From contig NZ_JANBBE010000002.1 in assembly GCF_024648825.1 (NCBI RefSeq), positions 310,001 to 374,000 on the forward strand: a stretch of 64,000 nucleotides of DNA, read 5' to 3'. The notes beneath the pieces are model-generated. The model was not told the origin of the DNA, did no database searches, and saw nothing but the letters and a program-made list of their open reading frames with translations. Both the position numbers and the translations under genes were made by a program. This document shows, piece after piece, positions 36,676 through 47,377 of this stretch. The DNA comes from Lentzea californiensis (GTDB taxonomy: Bacteria > Actinomycetota > Actinomycetes > Mycobacteriales > Pseudonocardiaceae). How positions within the stretch are numbered: the first letter of the stretch is position 1; each line of letters opens with the position of its first letter.

Positions 36676-37560
36676 ATGTCGCTGAGATCTGTGCTGCGTG
36701 TCGTGCTGGTCGCCGCAGTCGTCCTGATCAGTGTCGCCCCGGCGACCGCTCAGCCCGACGCGGAGCTGAACCGGTGCGTCCCCGCAGGTCTGCGCCATGA
36801 CTCGGTCAGCTTCAGGACAGAGGACCACGTCGTGCTGCGTGGGCTGGTCCTGGGCAGTGGGACGAGCGGTGTGCTGCTCGCACCCGGTGCAACCGAGTCC
36901 GTCTGCGCGTGGCTGCCACTGGCGCGAGAGCTCGCGGATGACGGCTACCGAGTGCTCCTCTACCAGTCGCGTTCCGGCCCGATCCCGACGGGCGCGTATC
37001 GCTACGACCTGGACCTGAGGAGCGCCGCCCTCGAACTGGGCCGTCTTGGAGCCACCTCGACGGTGGTCGGCGGTGCGGGCATCGCCGCCACCGCGGTCGC
37101 GGCGACAGCAGAGAAGATCCGGGGTCTGAAGGGCATGATCCTGCTCGCTCCCTTCGCGATCACGAGGATGGGCACGGACCTCGACGCGGTGGCGGGGGTC
37201 AGGGCGGTCCACGTGCCGTCGTTCATCGCCGCGTCGGAGGACGACGTCATCGATCTCCAGGAACTCGGCATGGGCAGGACGCACATGGCCGACTACGCGC
37301 GTCAGGTGGCCGGTGCCGCATCGGACGGCAGGCTGGAGATCGTGCCGGGCGCTGCCAGTGGAGTCGTGCTGACCGAGAACTCGGCGATGAGGGACAAGGT
37401 GCGGGCCTTCGTTCGCCAGGCGTCGCCTCCGCCGACCTTCGTCGAGCGCTGGAAGGCACCGATCAGCGGCGTTGTGCTGTTCGTACTCCTGGCGGCCGGA
37501 GTGGTCCTGCTCCGCAGGCGGAACACGACCACCCCTCCCGACGTCAGCACCGGTAGCTGA
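36676..37560 (+). CDS. membrane-anchored alpha/beta-hydrolase-fold protein without nucleophile
   Basis: A 294-aa exported protein with a signal peptide (about 1-25, ending TAQP), an alpha/beta-hydrolase-like domain (about 40-250) and a C-terminal transmembrane helix followed by RRR. The fold is suggested by GVLLAPGATESVCAWLPLA, GYRVLLYQSRS, LLAPF and a late VPSFIAASEDD acid loop. At the nucleophile elbow the sequence is VGGAGIA (residues 131-137) where G-x-S-x-G is expected, so Ser is Ala134. It is therefore probably not a serine hydrolase and may bind a ligand or protein. No Shine-Dalgarno sequence is clear. Confidence 0.7.
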   Translation: MSLRSVLRVVLVAAVVLISVAPATAQPDAELNRCVPAGLRHDSVSFRTEDHVVLRGLVLGSGTSGVLLAPGATESVCAWLPLARELADDGYRVLLYQSRSGPIPTGAYRYDLDLRSAALELGRLGATSTVVGGAGIAATAVAATAEKIRGLKGMILLAPFAITRMGTDLDAVAGVRAVHVPSFIAASEDDVIDLQELGMGRTHMADYARQVAGAASDGRLEIVPGAASGVVLTENSAMRDKVRAFVRQASPPPTFVERWKAPISGVVLFVLLAAGVVLLRRRNTTTPPDVSTGS

Positions 37561-37680
37561 TCTTCACGCGGAGCGCGTTGTCCGGCTCGTGGCCTTGACG
37601 CGTTGGCCTCGGCGTCGAACACGAAGCTCGACTACTCGCCGGCGGAGGCGACTCCCGCGCCCAGCAGGGAAAGAGCGCAC

Positions 37681-38829
37681 TCAGAGCACGACCGGGCGTG
37701 CCCCGTGGGCGGTGACGAGGCCCGGCAGGCGTTCGCGGCTCGTCACGACGACCCGGCAGCGCGGTGTTCCCGGTAGCAGCGGCACGACCTGTGCGGTGTC
37801 CGCGGCGTTGTCGAGCACGATCAGCATCCGCCGGTCGGCCAGCAACGTGCGGTAGAGCGCTGTCTGCGCGTGCGGCTCCGGCGGGATGCCGTCCGGGCTG
37901 GTGCCCAGCGCGGTGATGAACTCGCGGACGACGTCGGCCGGGTCGGAGCCGCCGAGCGCCACGAACAGCTGGCCGTCGGGGTAGTCGGCGGCGTGTTCGT
38001 GCGCCCAGTGCAACGCGAGCCGCGTCTTCCCCGTCCCGGCCGGACCGGTGATCGTGACGATCGGTCCGTCCAGGTCGAGGGCCGCCAGTTCGGCTGCCAT
38101 GCCGGCGAAATCCGCCGGGGCGGGCGGAAGTTGGCGCGGGCTCCATTGTGGACGCTCGACCAGCGACGCGTGCAGGTCGCGCAACGCGGGGCCGGGGTCG
38201 AGGCCCAGTTCGTCCGCGAGCCGATGGCGCAGCCGTGAGTAGTAGCCGACCGCTTCGGCGCGTTGGCCGGCACCGATCAACGCACGCATCAGTTGTCCCG
38301 CAAGCCGTTCGTCGAGCGGGCGTTCGGACGTGCGCCCGGTCAGTTCCGCGACCAGTGACATGTGCTCGCCTGCGGCCAGGCGCGCGTCGGTGTGGTCCAG
38401 TTCGGCCGCGGCGACCTCACCCGCCAGCGTCTCGCGAAGACCGGCGAACCACGTGCCGTGCAGCCCCTCGAACGGTTCGCCGCGCACGAGCGCCATGGCC
38501 TCAGCAGGCCGTGCGAGCGCCACGAGAGAGCGGAAGTGGTGCAGGTCGATCGACGCGGGGTCGGTCTCCAGCACGTACCCGCCGGAGCGGCGCACGATCG
38601 GGATGCCGTCCAACGCCGTCCGCAACCGCGACACGTAGCTGTAGAGCGCGGCTCTCGCCTGCCGCGGCGGCGCATCGCCCCACACCCGCGACAGCAGCTT
38701 GTCGACGCCGACGACCTGGTTGACGTCCACCAGCAACACCGCCAGCACGCTGAGCTGACGTGCGTGACCCACGTCGACGAGGGCGGTGCCCCGCCGGACC
38801 TCGGGCGGGCCGAAGAGGTGGAACCTCAC
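37681..38829 (-). CDS. SARP/AfsR-like regulator, truncated in its ATPase domain
   Basis: A 382-aa regulator. An OmpR-like winged helix (about 1-90, VRFHLFGPPEVRRG) is followed by a bacterial transcriptional activation domain (about 95-245) and the start of an NB-ARC ATPase with P-loop GPAGTGKTRLAL, Walker-B-like RMLIVLDNA and CRVVVTSRERLPGLV. It then stops, whereas AfsR-type proteins continue with the rest of NB-ARC and TPR repeats. GTG 38829 overlaps the DoxX stop as GTGA. Such proteins activate specialised-metabolite genes; none is visible nearby. Whether it is functional in short form is open. Confidence 0.8.
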   Translation of the reverse strand: MRFHLFGPPEVRRGTALVDVGHARQLSVLAVLLVDVNQVVGVDKLLSRVWGDAPPRQARAALYSYVSRLRTALDGIPIVRRSGGYVLETDPASIDLHHFRSLVALARPAEAMALVRGEPFEGLHGTWFAGLRETLAGEVAAAELDHTDARLAAGEHMSLVAELTGRTSERPLDERLAGQLMRALIGAGQRAEAVGYYSRLRHRLADELGLDPGPALRDLHASLVERPQWSPRQLPPAPADFAGMAAELAALDLDGPIVTITGPAGTGKTRLALHWAHEHAADYPDGQLFVALGGSDPADVVREFITALGTSPDGIPPEPHAQTALYRTLLADRRMLIVLDNAADTAQVVPLLPGTPRCRVVVTSRERLPGLVTAHGARPVVL

Positions 38830-39170
38830 CGGTCCAGGAACAGGAGCAACGCGAGCAACCCGAGCAGCGCGAGGTCCACGACGACACCGGTGGGCTTCGA
38901 GTCGTACCGCAAGCGCGTGATCGTGGCACCGACCATCAGCAGCCCGAGGCCGGCGGTGGCCGCGTGCGCCACCCACTCCCAGGTGACCAGCCCGACGACG
39001 AGGCCCGCCGCGCCCGCCCACTCCAGCGCGCCGATGGTGCGCCACAGCGCCGGGTTCATCCGGAAGTGGTCGCGTGCCTCGAGTGACGCCTTCGCGCCGA
39101 ACAGCTTGCCCGCGCCCGTCGCCACGAACAGCAGGGCCAGCACGATCGACAACGCGATGGTCAACGTCAT
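38826..39170 (-). CDS. DoxX-like membrane protein
   Basis: A 114-aa protein with four predicted transmembrane helices and the DoxX-like pattern FVATGAGKLFGAK and GALEWAGAAGLVVGL. DoxX proteins are small membrane subunits linked to quinone or redox stress; the function here is unknown. ATG 39170 has TATGCT six bases upstream on the same strand and no Shine-Dalgarno sequence, so the mRNA is probably leaderless. Its promoter lies back-to-back with that of the ileS leader. It overlaps the SARP gene and is co-transcribed with it. Confidence 0.82.
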   Translation of the reverse strand: MTLTIALSIVLALLFVATGAGKLFGAKASLEARDHFRMNPALWRTIGALEWAGAAGLVVGLVTWEWVAHAATAGLGLLMVGATITRLRYDSKPTGVVVDLALLGLLALLLFLDR

Positions 39171-39199
39171 CGGCCGAGCATACGGTTTGCGCCTCCGGT

Positions 39200-39418
39200 T
39201 ACCCTGTAACTCACAGGCACCGATCCGGCCATCACCGGGGAGCCTCCGGAAGAACGGATGCGCGAGCATCTCAGTAGAACCGGACGGGACCGGCCCGTCA
39301 CAGCCGAAGAACGAGAGGCTCGCCCCCGTGGCGGGCAAGCGGGGTGGTACCGCGGCAGGCCGAGCCACATCGGTGTGTCGTCCTCGCGTGTCGCATCTGA
39401 CCGCGAGGAGCAGTGGAG
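39200..39418 (+). ncRNA. T-box riboswitch controlling ileS (translational type)
   Basis: A -10-like TACCCT (39200-39205) starts the leader. A short stem I (AGGC 39215-39218 with GCCT 39242-39245; inner CCGG 39225-39228 with CCGG 39235-39238) displays the isoleucine specifier AUC at 39231-39233. The conserved T-box GGGUGGUACCGCGG is at 39342-39355; its UGGU would pair with the tRNA-Ile end. Downstream, TCCTCGCG (39381-39388) pairs perfectly with CGCGAGGA (39402-39409), hiding the Shine-Dalgarno GAGGAG. Uncharged tRNA-Ile should therefore free ileS translation, as described for actinobacterial ileS leaders. Confidence 0.93.
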
Positions 39419-42400
39419 ATGGCCTACCCCAGGGCCGGAGCGAACGAGGTCCCGGCGCAGCCGTCCTTTCCGAACCTCGAGCAGGACGTGCTCGGGTACT
39501 GGAAGGACGACGAGACCTTCCAGGCGAGCATCGACCGCAACCCGGCCGGCGAGCACGGCGAGAACGAGTTCGTCTTCTACGACGGCCCGCCGTTCGCGAA
39601 CGGCCTGCCGCACTACGGGCACCTGCTGACCGGCTACGTCAAGGACGTCGTGCCGCGCTACCAGACGATGCGCGGCAAGCACGTCGAGCGCCGGTTCGGC
39701 TGGGACACGCACGGCATGCCCGCCGAGTACGAGGCGGAGAAGCAGCTCGGCATCACGCAGAAGCACGAGATCGACGAGCTGGGCATCGAGAAGTTCAACG
39801 AGGCGTGCCGCACGTCCGTGCTGCAGTACACGGACCAGTGGCGCGAGTACGTGACGCGGCAGGCTCGCTGGGTCGACTTCGACAACGACTACAAGACGCT
39901 CGACCTCGACTACATGGAAAGCGTCATGTGGGCGTTCAAGGCCTTGTGGGACAAGGGCTTGATCTACGAGGGCTTCCGGGTGCTCTGGTACTGCTGGCGT
40001 TGCCAGACGCCGCTGTCCAACACCGAGACCAAGATGGACGACGCCTACCGGGACCGGCAGGACCCCGCCGTCACGGTGGCGCTGCGCCTGGAGTCTGGCG
40101 AGAAGGCCCTGGTCTGGACGACGACGCCGTGGACGCTGCCGAGCAACCTCGCCGCCGCCGTGCACCCGGACGTCGACTACGTGACGGTCGTGGGCTCCGA
40201 CGGGGACAGGTACCTGCTCGCCGAGGCCCGTGTCGCGGCGTACGCGCGTGAGCTGGGTGAGGAACCCGAGGTCGTCGCCCGCTACAAGGGATCGGACCTC
40301 GTCGGCAAGAAGTACCTGCCGCCGTTCGACTTCTTCGCGGGCCGCGAGAACGCGCACCAGGTCCTGACGGCCGACTACGTGACCACCGACGACGGCACGG
40401 GCATCGTCCACATCGCACCGGCGTTCGGTGAGGACGACAAGGTCGTGACGGACGCGGCGGGCATCGAGGTCGTCGTGCCGGTCGGGCCGGACGGCAAGTT
40501 CACCGCGGAGGTGGCGCCGTACCAGGGCGTGCACGTCTTCGAGGCGAACAAGCTGATCATCCGCGATCTCAAGGAAGCGGGCCTGCTGCTGCGTCACGAG
40601 ACCTACGACCACCCGTACCCGCACTGCTGGCGCTGCCAGAACCCGCTGATCCAGCGCGCGCTGTCGGCGTGGTTCGTCGCGGTCACGCAGTTCAAGGACC
40701 GGATGGTCGAGCTCAACCAGCAGATCAACTGGGTGCCCGGCCACATCAAGGACGGCCAGTTCGGCAAGTGGCTCGAGAACGCGCGTGACTGGAACATCTC
40801 GCGCAACCGGTACTGGGGCTCGCCGCTGCCCGTGTGGACCTCGGACAACCCCGAGTTCCCGCGCACGGACGTGTACGGGTCGCTGGACGAGCTGGAGCGT
40901 GACTTCGGCGTGCGCCCGGACAACCTGCACCGGCCGTTCATCGACGAGCTGACGCGGCCGAACCCGGACGACCCGAGCGGCCAGTCGGTGATGCGGCGCA
41001 TCCCGGACGTGCTCGACTGCTGGTTCGAGTCGGGTTCGATGTCGTTCGCGCAGGTGCACTACCCGTTCGAGAACGCGGACTGGTTCGAGAACCACTACCC
41101 GGGCAACTTCATCGTCGAGTACAACGGGCAGACGCGTGGCTGGTTCTACACGCTGCACGTGCTCGCGACGGCGTTGTTCGACCGGCCCGCGTTCCGCGAC
41201 TGCGTGGCGCACGGCATCGTGCTCGGTGACGACGGCCAGAAGATGTCCAAGTCGCTGAAGAACTACCCGGACGTCAACGAGGTCTTCGACCGCGACGGCT
41301 CCGACGCCATGCGCTGGTTCCTCATGGCGTCGCCGATCCTGCGCGGCGGCGACCTGGTGGTGACCGAGCGCGGCATCCGCGACGCGGTGCGCCAGGCGGT
41401 GCTGCCGTTGTGGAACTCCTGGTACTTCCTCGCGTTGTACTCCAACGCTTCCGGGAAGGAGGGCACGTGGCGGGTCGACTCGAAGAACGTGCTCGACCGG
41501 TACGCGCTGGCGAAGACGCACGACCTGGTGCGCGACGTCCAGGCGGCGATGGACGTCTACGACATCTCCGGTTCGTGTCAGCTGGTGCGTGAGTACCTGG
41601 AGGTGCTGACGAACTGGTACGTGCGGCGGTCGCGGCAGCGGTTCTGGGACGGCGAGCAGGACGCGATCGACACCCTGCACACCGTGCTGGAGATCGTCAC
41701 GCGCGTCACGGCGCCGTTGCTGCCGTACACGTCCGAGGTCGTGTGGCGCGGGCTGACCGGTGGCCGTTCGGTGCACCTGACGGACTTCCCGTCGGTGTCG
41801 GACGTGCCGGCGGACGACGCGCTGGTCGCGGCGATGGACGAGGTGCGCGACGTCTGCTCGACGGCGTTGTCGCTTCGCAAGGCGAACAAGCTGCGCGTGC
41901 GGCTCCCGCTGGCGCGCCTGACGGTGGCGTCCCCGGTGGCGGGCCTGCTGGAGGACTACGCCGGCATCGTCCGCGACGAGGTCAACGTCAAGGAGGTGTC
42001 GCTGTCCACGGACGTCGACGCTTACGGGCAGTTCCAGCTGGTCGTCAACGCGCGGGCGGCCGGGCCGCGGCTCGGGCCGAACGTGCAGAAGGTCATCAAG
42101 GCCGTCAAGGCCGGTGACTGGTCCGAGGTCGACGGCAGGATCGTCGCCGCCGGTGTCGAGCTGTTCGAGGGTGAGTACGAACAGCGCCTGGTGGCAACGG
42201 ATCCGGCCGCGACGTCCGCACTGCCCGGTGGCGCCGGTGTCGTCGTGCTCGACACGGTGGTGTCGCCGGAGCTGGAGGCCGAGGGTGTCGCGCGTGACCT
42301 GGTGCGCGTGGTGCAGCAGGCCCGCAAGGACGCCCAGCTCGACGTGTCCGACCGGATCACGCTGACGCTGGAGCTTCCCGAGGCGGTGCGTGCCGCGGTG

Positions 42401-42523
42401 GAGCCGCACCTGGCGTTCGTCCAGGCGGAGACGCTGACGACGTCGGTGGTGTTCGGCGAGGGCACGGCCGAGGGCACCGTCGGTGACGGCGCCAAGGTGA
42501 AGGTCGCCGTCGCGAAGGCCTGA
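39419..42523 (+). CDS. ileS: isoleucyl-tRNA synthetase
   Basis: A 1034-aa class I aminoacyl-tRNA synthetase charging tRNA-Ile. It has the HIGH-type motif HYGH in [13 protein letters not shown], the editing (CP1) domain with [11 protein letters not shown], and KMSKS in [13 protein letters not shown], followed by the anticodon-binding domain. ATG 39419 is preferred over GTG 39413 because GAGGAG (39405-39410) is eight bases upstream of the ATG. Length fits the longer, actinobacterial/eukaryote-like IleS type. Controlled by the T-box leader; a strong hairpin follows the stop. Confidence 0.97.
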   Translation: MAYPRAGANEVPAQPSFPNLEQDVLGYWKDDETFQASIDRNPAGEHGENEFVFYDGPPFANGLPHYGHLLTGYVKDVVPRYQTMRGKHVERRFGWDTHGMPAEYEAEKQLGITQKHEIDELGIEKFNEACRTSVLQYTDQWREYVTRQARWVDFDNDYKTLDLDYMESVMWAFKALWDKGLIYEGFRVLWYCWRCQTPLSNTETKMDDAYRDRQDPAVTVALRLESGEKALVWTTTPWTLPSNLAAAVHPDVDYVTVVGSDGDRYLLAEARVAAYARELGEEPEVVARYKGSDLVGKKYLPPFDFFAGRENAHQVLTADYVTTDDGTGIVHIAPAFGEDDKVVTDAAGIEVVVPVGPDGKFTAEVAPYQGVHVFEANKLIIRDLKEAGLLLRHETYDHPYPHCWRCQNPLIQRALSAWFVAVTQFKDRMVELNQQINWVPGHIKDGQFGKWLENARDWNISRNRYWGSPLPVWTSDNPEFPRTDVYGSLDELERDFGVRPDNLHRPFIDELTRPNPDDPSGQSVMRRIPDVLDCWFESGSMSFAQVHYPFENADWFENHYPGNFIVEYNGQTRGWFYTLHVLATALFDRPAFRDCVAHGIVLGDDGQKMSKSLKNYPDVNEVFDRDGSDAMRWFLMASPILRGGDLVVTERGIRDAVRQAVLPLWNSWYFLALYSNASGKEGTWRVDSKNVLDRYALAKTHDLVRDVQAAMDVYDISGSCQLVREYLEVLTNWYVRRSRQRFWDGEQDAIDTLHTVLEIVTRVTAPLLPYTSEVVWRGLTGGRSVHLTDFPSVSDVPADDALVAAMDEVRDVCSTALSLRKANKLRVRLPLARLTVASPVAGLLEDYAGIVRDEVNVKEVSLSTDVDAYGQFQLVVNARAAGPRLGPNVQKVIKAVKAGDWSEVDGRIVAAGVELFEGEYEQRLVATDPAATSALPGGAGVVVLDTVVSPELEAEGVARDLVRVVQQARKDAQLDVSDRITLTLELPEAVRAAVEPHLAFVQAETLTTSVVFGEGTAEGTVGDGAKVKVAVAKA

Positions 42524-42538
42524 TCCGCACGAGTGAAC

Positions 42539-42572
42539 CGCGGGGCCGCCGTCTTCGGACGGCGGCCCCGCG
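42539..42572 (+). terminator. terminator after ileS with UUCG tetraloop
   Basis: A perfect 15-bp GC-rich stem (42539-42553 with 42558-42572) closed by a C(TTCG)G tetraloop. It lies 15 bases after the ileS stop and is one of the strongest hairpins in the window; the downstream side has GTCGTGTG rather than a T-run. Confidence 0.85.
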
Positions 42573-42644
42573 TCGTGTGAGTACGAGCAAAGTGTCAGAC
42601 CCTCTCGCTACGGTCGGACCAGGCCAACTAGCAAGGGGGTTGCG

Positions 42645-43592
42645 ATGGTCCTGACTGGGGGATGGCGCGTCTTGGCGGGCGCACTGGTCCTGTCGGCCGG
42701 TGTGGTGGTGCCCGCCACCGCGTCGGCTGATCCGGCGGCCGATCCGGTCGCCGCGTGCACGTCGTGGGAGTACGTCGAACTGCCGGTGCCGCCTGCCGTG
42801 CGCAGCCACGGCGTGGTGTCGGCGGCCGGCTCGTTCGCCGTGGGCACCGGGTCGTTCTGGTCGATGTCCGGCAGCACGGCGCTGGTGTGGAAGGACGGGC
42901 AGCTGGTCGACCAGCTGTCTTCCTTCCGCAACCCGTCGTGGGCGCAGGACGTGAACTCGTCCGGTGTGGTGATCCTGACCGCGCAACTGTTCCCGGCCGC
43001 CGCGCGGTGGCGGGCGGGCGTGCCGGACTCGGTGCAGGGGTTGCAGGGCCTGCCCGGCGAGCACCGGGTCGAGGCCCTGGACATCAACGAGCGCGGCGAC
43101 GTGCTCGGGCGTTCGGACGGCAAGCCGGTGGTGTGGCCGGCGGATTCCGCTGTGCCGCAGAGGGTTCCGGGCACGGACGCGTCGTGGATGCCGGTGGGCT
43201 TGGCGGACGACGGTTCGGTGCTGGCCTCGTCGGGCGGCATCGCGCACTGGATCCGCCCGTCCGGCGAGGTCGTCCCGCTCGGCAGCGCCGAGGTGCGTGC
43301 GGTGCGCGGGAACAACGCCGTGGGCGTGGCCGATTCGAAGGTCGTCAGGTGGGACGTGTCGGGCGCGGTGAGCGAACCGTACGCCTTCGCCGCGGAGGTC
43401 CTGGCGGTGAACTCCCACGGTCACCTGCTCGGCAGGACCACCTGGGGCGACACGGAGTTGTGGGCGGATCCCAGCGGTTCGCGTCCGATGCCCGGCGTGC
43501 CCGCGTACCCCTCGCTGACCGACGAGGGCGACGTCTACGGCACGTCCGGCACGTCCCCGTTGCTGCTCGACTGCACGGGAGGTGCGCGATGA
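42645..43592 (+). CDS. secreted beta-propeller-like repeat protein (HAF-type repeats)
   Basis: A 315-aa exported protein with a signal peptide (about 1-28, ending TASADP). The mature part is a run of short beta-rich repeats of the form A-x-D-(V/I)-N-x-x-G-x-V-x-(L/I), for example AQDVNSSGVVIL, ALDINERGDVLG and GLADDGSVLA, with a Trp/Pro between units (VVWPADSA). This resembles HAF-repeat or beta-propeller extracellular proteins; no catalytic motif is seen. ATG 42645 lies 12 bases after an AAGGGGG site. A fragment of a similar repeat follows directly in another frame. Confidence 0.7.
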   Translation: MVLTGGWRVLAGALVLSAGVVVPATASADPAADPVAACTSWEYVELPVPPAVRSHGVVSAAGSFAVGTGSFWSMSGSTALVWKDGQLVDQLSSFRNPSWAQDVNSSGVVILTAQLFPAAARWRAGVPDSVQGLQGLPGEHRVEALDINERGDVLGRSDGKPVVWPADSAVPQRVPGTDASWMPVGLADDGSVLASSGGIAHWIRPSGEVVPLGSAEVRAVRGNNAVGVADSKVVRWDVSGAVSEPYAFAAEVLAVNSHGHLLGRTTWGDTELWADPSGSRPMPGVPAYPSLTDEGDVYGTSGTSPLLLDCTGGAR

Positions 43593-43704
43593 GTTCGCGG
43601 CCGACGTCAACGCATCGGGCACGGTCCTGGTCAACTCCTCTGAGGGAGCACTTTCCCGGTCCGTCCGCGATCTGGCGCTCCACGCCGGTTCACGCGCGCT
43701 GTGA
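43582..43704 (+). pseudogene. fragment of a second HAF-type repeat gene
   Basis: In a frame different from the preceding gene, codons from about 43582 read VRDEFAADVNASGTVLVNSS and on to a stop at 43704. The ADVNASGTVLV core closely matches the A-x-DVN-x-SG-x-V-x repeats of the preceding gene. It has no signal peptide and is only about 40 codons, so it looks like the tail of a duplicated or frameshifted copy. It overlaps the end of the opposite-strand gene by 15 bases. Confidence 0.5.
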
Positions 43705-44169
43705 GTGACCGGGCCGTGAGTGATCGGGGTTCGCCCGTGGAGTGAACATCCGCCGCACCAGCCTGACCCAGGGCGACCATCGGGCTGGTGCGGCGGGTTC
43801 CCGGCCCGCCGCTCGTTCGCAGACGTCGAACAGGTCCTCGAGGCACGCGTCGTGCAGCCACCGGATCGCCAGCGCCCAGCGCAGCCGGTCGACGAGGCCG
43901 AACCGGCCGATCAGCTCGTGCCGCAGGACCGTGCCGGACGCCGAGAGCGTGTGGCTGCCCGACATGTCGGTGAACTCGAAGGTGATCGAGTCGCCGGGCA
44001 CGAACTCCGTGCAGCGGTAGCGGATGGGGCCGTGGCCCCCGTCGGCGCCGACTCCCAGCGGCCGGTCGAACTCCTGCTTGCCCCAGGTGGGCGGCCAGAG
44101 TTCCTGGATGCGCTCGATGAACGGGCCCGCGGGCACGCCGAGGTCGCGGATGTGCACGTTCTTGATCAT
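43690..44169 (-). CDS. SRPBCC/polyketide-cyclase-like protein
   Basis: A 159-aa protein probably of the START/SRPBCC hydrophobic-ligand fold: N-terminal VHIRDLGVPAGPFIERI (usual helix-grip opening), a central YRCTEFVPGDSITFEFTD and a C-terminal helix with several Trp and Arg. ATG 44169 follows GGAGGGG. It diverges from the TetR gene across 58 bases containing two palindromic operators, so it is very likely the regulator's target. The ligand is unknown. Confidence 0.72.
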   Translation of the reverse strand: MIKNVHIRDLGVPAGPFIERIQELWPPTWGKQEFDRPLGVGADGGHGPIRYRCTEFVPGDSITFEFTDMSGSHTLSASGTVLRHELIGRFGLVDRLRWALAIRWLHDACLEDLFDVCERAAGREPAAPARWSPWVRLVRRMFTPRANPDHSRPGHSQRA

Positions 44170-44181
44170 GTGAATCCCCTC

Positions 44182-44220
44182 CATACGCTGGCGTATGTTC
44201 CTGGAACGTACGCTAGCGTA
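44182..44220. promoter_or_regulatory. twin palindromic operators between SRPBCC and TetR genes
   Basis: CATACGC-TG-GCGTATG (44182-44197) and TACGC-TA-GCGTA (44209-44220) are perfect inverted repeats sharing the TACGCnnGCGTA core, with centres 25 bp apart. The second contains TAGCGT (44214-44219), the likely -10 of the TetR gene, and the first covers the region just before the SRPBCC Shine-Dalgarno site. Binding of the TetR protein would block both genes. Confidence 0.8.
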
Positions 44221-44227
44221 TGGAAGC

Positions 44228-45708
<1,481 letters not shown>

Positions 45709-45818
45709 TCAACTCCGTGCAGGGTTAGGGATTGAGCCACTGATCAACATGCTCCTCCGTGCATGAGCGCGGTAGAGGCGATCGTCGGATTCGTCGGAAT
45801 CGGTGGTGATCAACCAGA

Positions 45819-47306
45819 ATGGTCCAGGTGGGTGACGTCACGGTCGTTCTGGGCATCGGCGCGGCCGTACTGCTGATCTCCGTGATCGCGGTGCGGGTGT
45901 CGACTCGGCTCGGGCTGCCCTCACTCCTGCTGTACCTCGGCATCGGCGTGGTCCTCGGCGAGTCCGTCGTCGGCATCAAGTTCGACGACGCCGACCTCAC
46001 CCAGTCGCTCGGCATCGCGGCGCTGGTGCTGATCCTGACCGAGGGCGGCATCACCACCCGCTGGAGCGCGGTGAAGTCCTCGCTGTGGCTGGGCGTCGCA
46101 CTGTCCACAGTGGCCGTCGCCGTGAGCGTGGCGGTGACCGGAACGGCGTTGCACTTCCTGCTGGGCCTCGACTGGCGGATGGCGCTGCTGTGGGGCGCGG
46201 TGCTGTCGTCCACCGACGCGGCCGCCGTCTTCAGCGTCCTGCGCTCGCTGGGCGTCGGCGCGCGGCTCACCGGCGCGCTCGAACTGGAGTCCGGCCTCAA
46301 CGACGCGCCCGTCTTCATCGCCGTGGTGCTGCTGGCCTCGTCGGACCAGATCTCCTGGACCGCGCCGCTGCTGGTGGTCTACGAACTGGGCGCGGGCGCG
46401 CTCGTCGGAGTGGCGCTCGGGTATCTCGGCGGGGCCGGGCTCAGACGGGCGGCGCTGCCCTCCACCGGTCTGTACCCGCTCGCCACGGTGGCGGTGTGCG
46501 TGATCGCCTACACGGCCGGCGACCTGCTGCACGCCTCCGGGTTCCTCGCCACGTACGTCGCCGCGCTGGTCCTCGGCAACGCCCGCCTGCCGCACCGCGC
46601 CGACACCCTCTCGTTCGCCGAAGGCCTCGGCTGGCTCGCCCAGATCGGCCTCTTCGTGCTGCTCGGCCTCTACGCCTCGCCGTCACGCCTGCTCGACGTG
46701 CTGTTCCCCGCGCTGGTCGCGGGTGTGGTGCTGACGTTCGTGGCCCGGCCGCTGTCGGTGGTCCTCGCCTCGCTGCCGTTCAAGGTGCCGTGGCGCGAAC
46801 AGGCGTTCCTCTCCTGGTCGGGGTTGCGCGGCGCGGTGCCCATCGTGTTCGCGCTGATTCCCCTGATCCAGGGCGTCGAGGGCGCGCGTGAACTGGTCGA
46901 CGTGGTGTTCCTGCTGGTCATCGTGCTGACGGTGGTGCAGGGCACGACGCTGCCGCTCCTGGCGCGACGCCTCGGTCTGGTGAAGGCGGGCGAGGTGCAG
47001 GAGGTCCAGGTCGACTCCTCGCCCCTCGACGAGCTGGGGGCCGAGCTGCTGCAGGTGCACATCCAGCGCGGGTCGAAGCTGCACGGCGTCTACATGTCCG
47101 AACTGCGGCTACCGACCGGAGCCACGGTCAGCCTCGTGGTGCGCTCGGGGAAGAGTTTCACGCCACAACCGACGACGAGGCTGCAGACGGACGACCAGTT
47201 GCTCATCGTCAGCACGGAAGAGTCGCGCGACGCCGCTGAGCGGCGCGTGCGTGCCGTCGACAGGGCCGGCCGCTACGCCAGGTGGAAGGGCGAGACCGGC
47301 GATTAG
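45819..47306 (+). CDS. CPA1-type Na+(K+)/H+ antiporter with TrkA-C domain
   Basis: A 495-aa membrane antiporter of the CvrA/NhaP2-like group. About twelve transmembrane helices occupy residues 5-400; LSSTDAAAVFSVLR and ELESGLNDAPVFI hold the conserved S-T-D and N-D ion-site residues. The cytosolic tail has a TrkA-C (RCK_C) domain, about 415-485 (LHGVYMSELRLPTGATV to QLLIVS), which in related proteins binds regulatory nucleotides. ATG 45819 lacks a clear Shine-Dalgarno sequence. Its role is probably pH or potassium homeostasis. Confidence 0.88.
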   Translation: MVQVGDVTVVLGIGAAVLLISVIAVRVSTRLGLPSLLLYLGIGVVLGESVVGIKFDDADLTQSLGIAALVLILTEGGITTRWSAVKSSLWLGVALSTVAVAVSVAVTGTALHFLLGLDWRMALLWGAVLSSTDAAAVFSVLRSLGVGARLTGALELESGLNDAPVFIAVVLLASSDQISWTAPLLVVYELGAGALVGVALGYLGGAGLRRAALPSTGLYPLATVAVCVIAYTAGDLLHASGFLATYVAALVLGNARLPHRADTLSFAEGLGWLAQIGLFVLLGLYASPSRLLDVLFPALVAGVVLTFVARPLSVVLASLPFKVPWREQAFLSWSGLRGAVPIVFALIPLIQGVEGARELVDVVFLLVIVLTVVQGTTLPLLARRLGLVKAGEVQEVQVDSSPLDELGAELLQVHIQRGSKLHGVYMSELRLPTGATVSLVVRSGKSFTPQPTTRLQTDDQLLIVSTEESRDAAERRVRAVDRAGRYARWKGETGD

Positions 47307-47342
47307 TCGGTCTCCGACGCTTCTCACGATGTGAATCGGGTG

Positions 47343-47371
47343 TCGACGGGAGTGTCACCCTCCGCTAACGT
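47343..47371 (+). promoter_or_regulatory. promoter of the SAM-IV leader
   Basis: TCGACG (47343-47348) and TAACGT (47366-47371) are spaced 17 bases. The predicted start lies at about 47378, exactly where the riboswitch P1 stem begins. Confidence 0.55.
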
Positions 47372-47377
47372 CGTCGG

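Noticed and set aside
39167-42409. A 1080-codon open frame on the minus strand across ileS
   Set aside because: Same artefact: mirrors ileS codon positions, shows no motif, and runs through the T-box leader.
43589-43708. A small frame starting at ATG 43589 (SSRPTSTH...)
   Set aside because: The overlapping frame with the DVNASGTVLV repeat explains this stretch better; the ATG frame has no family features.
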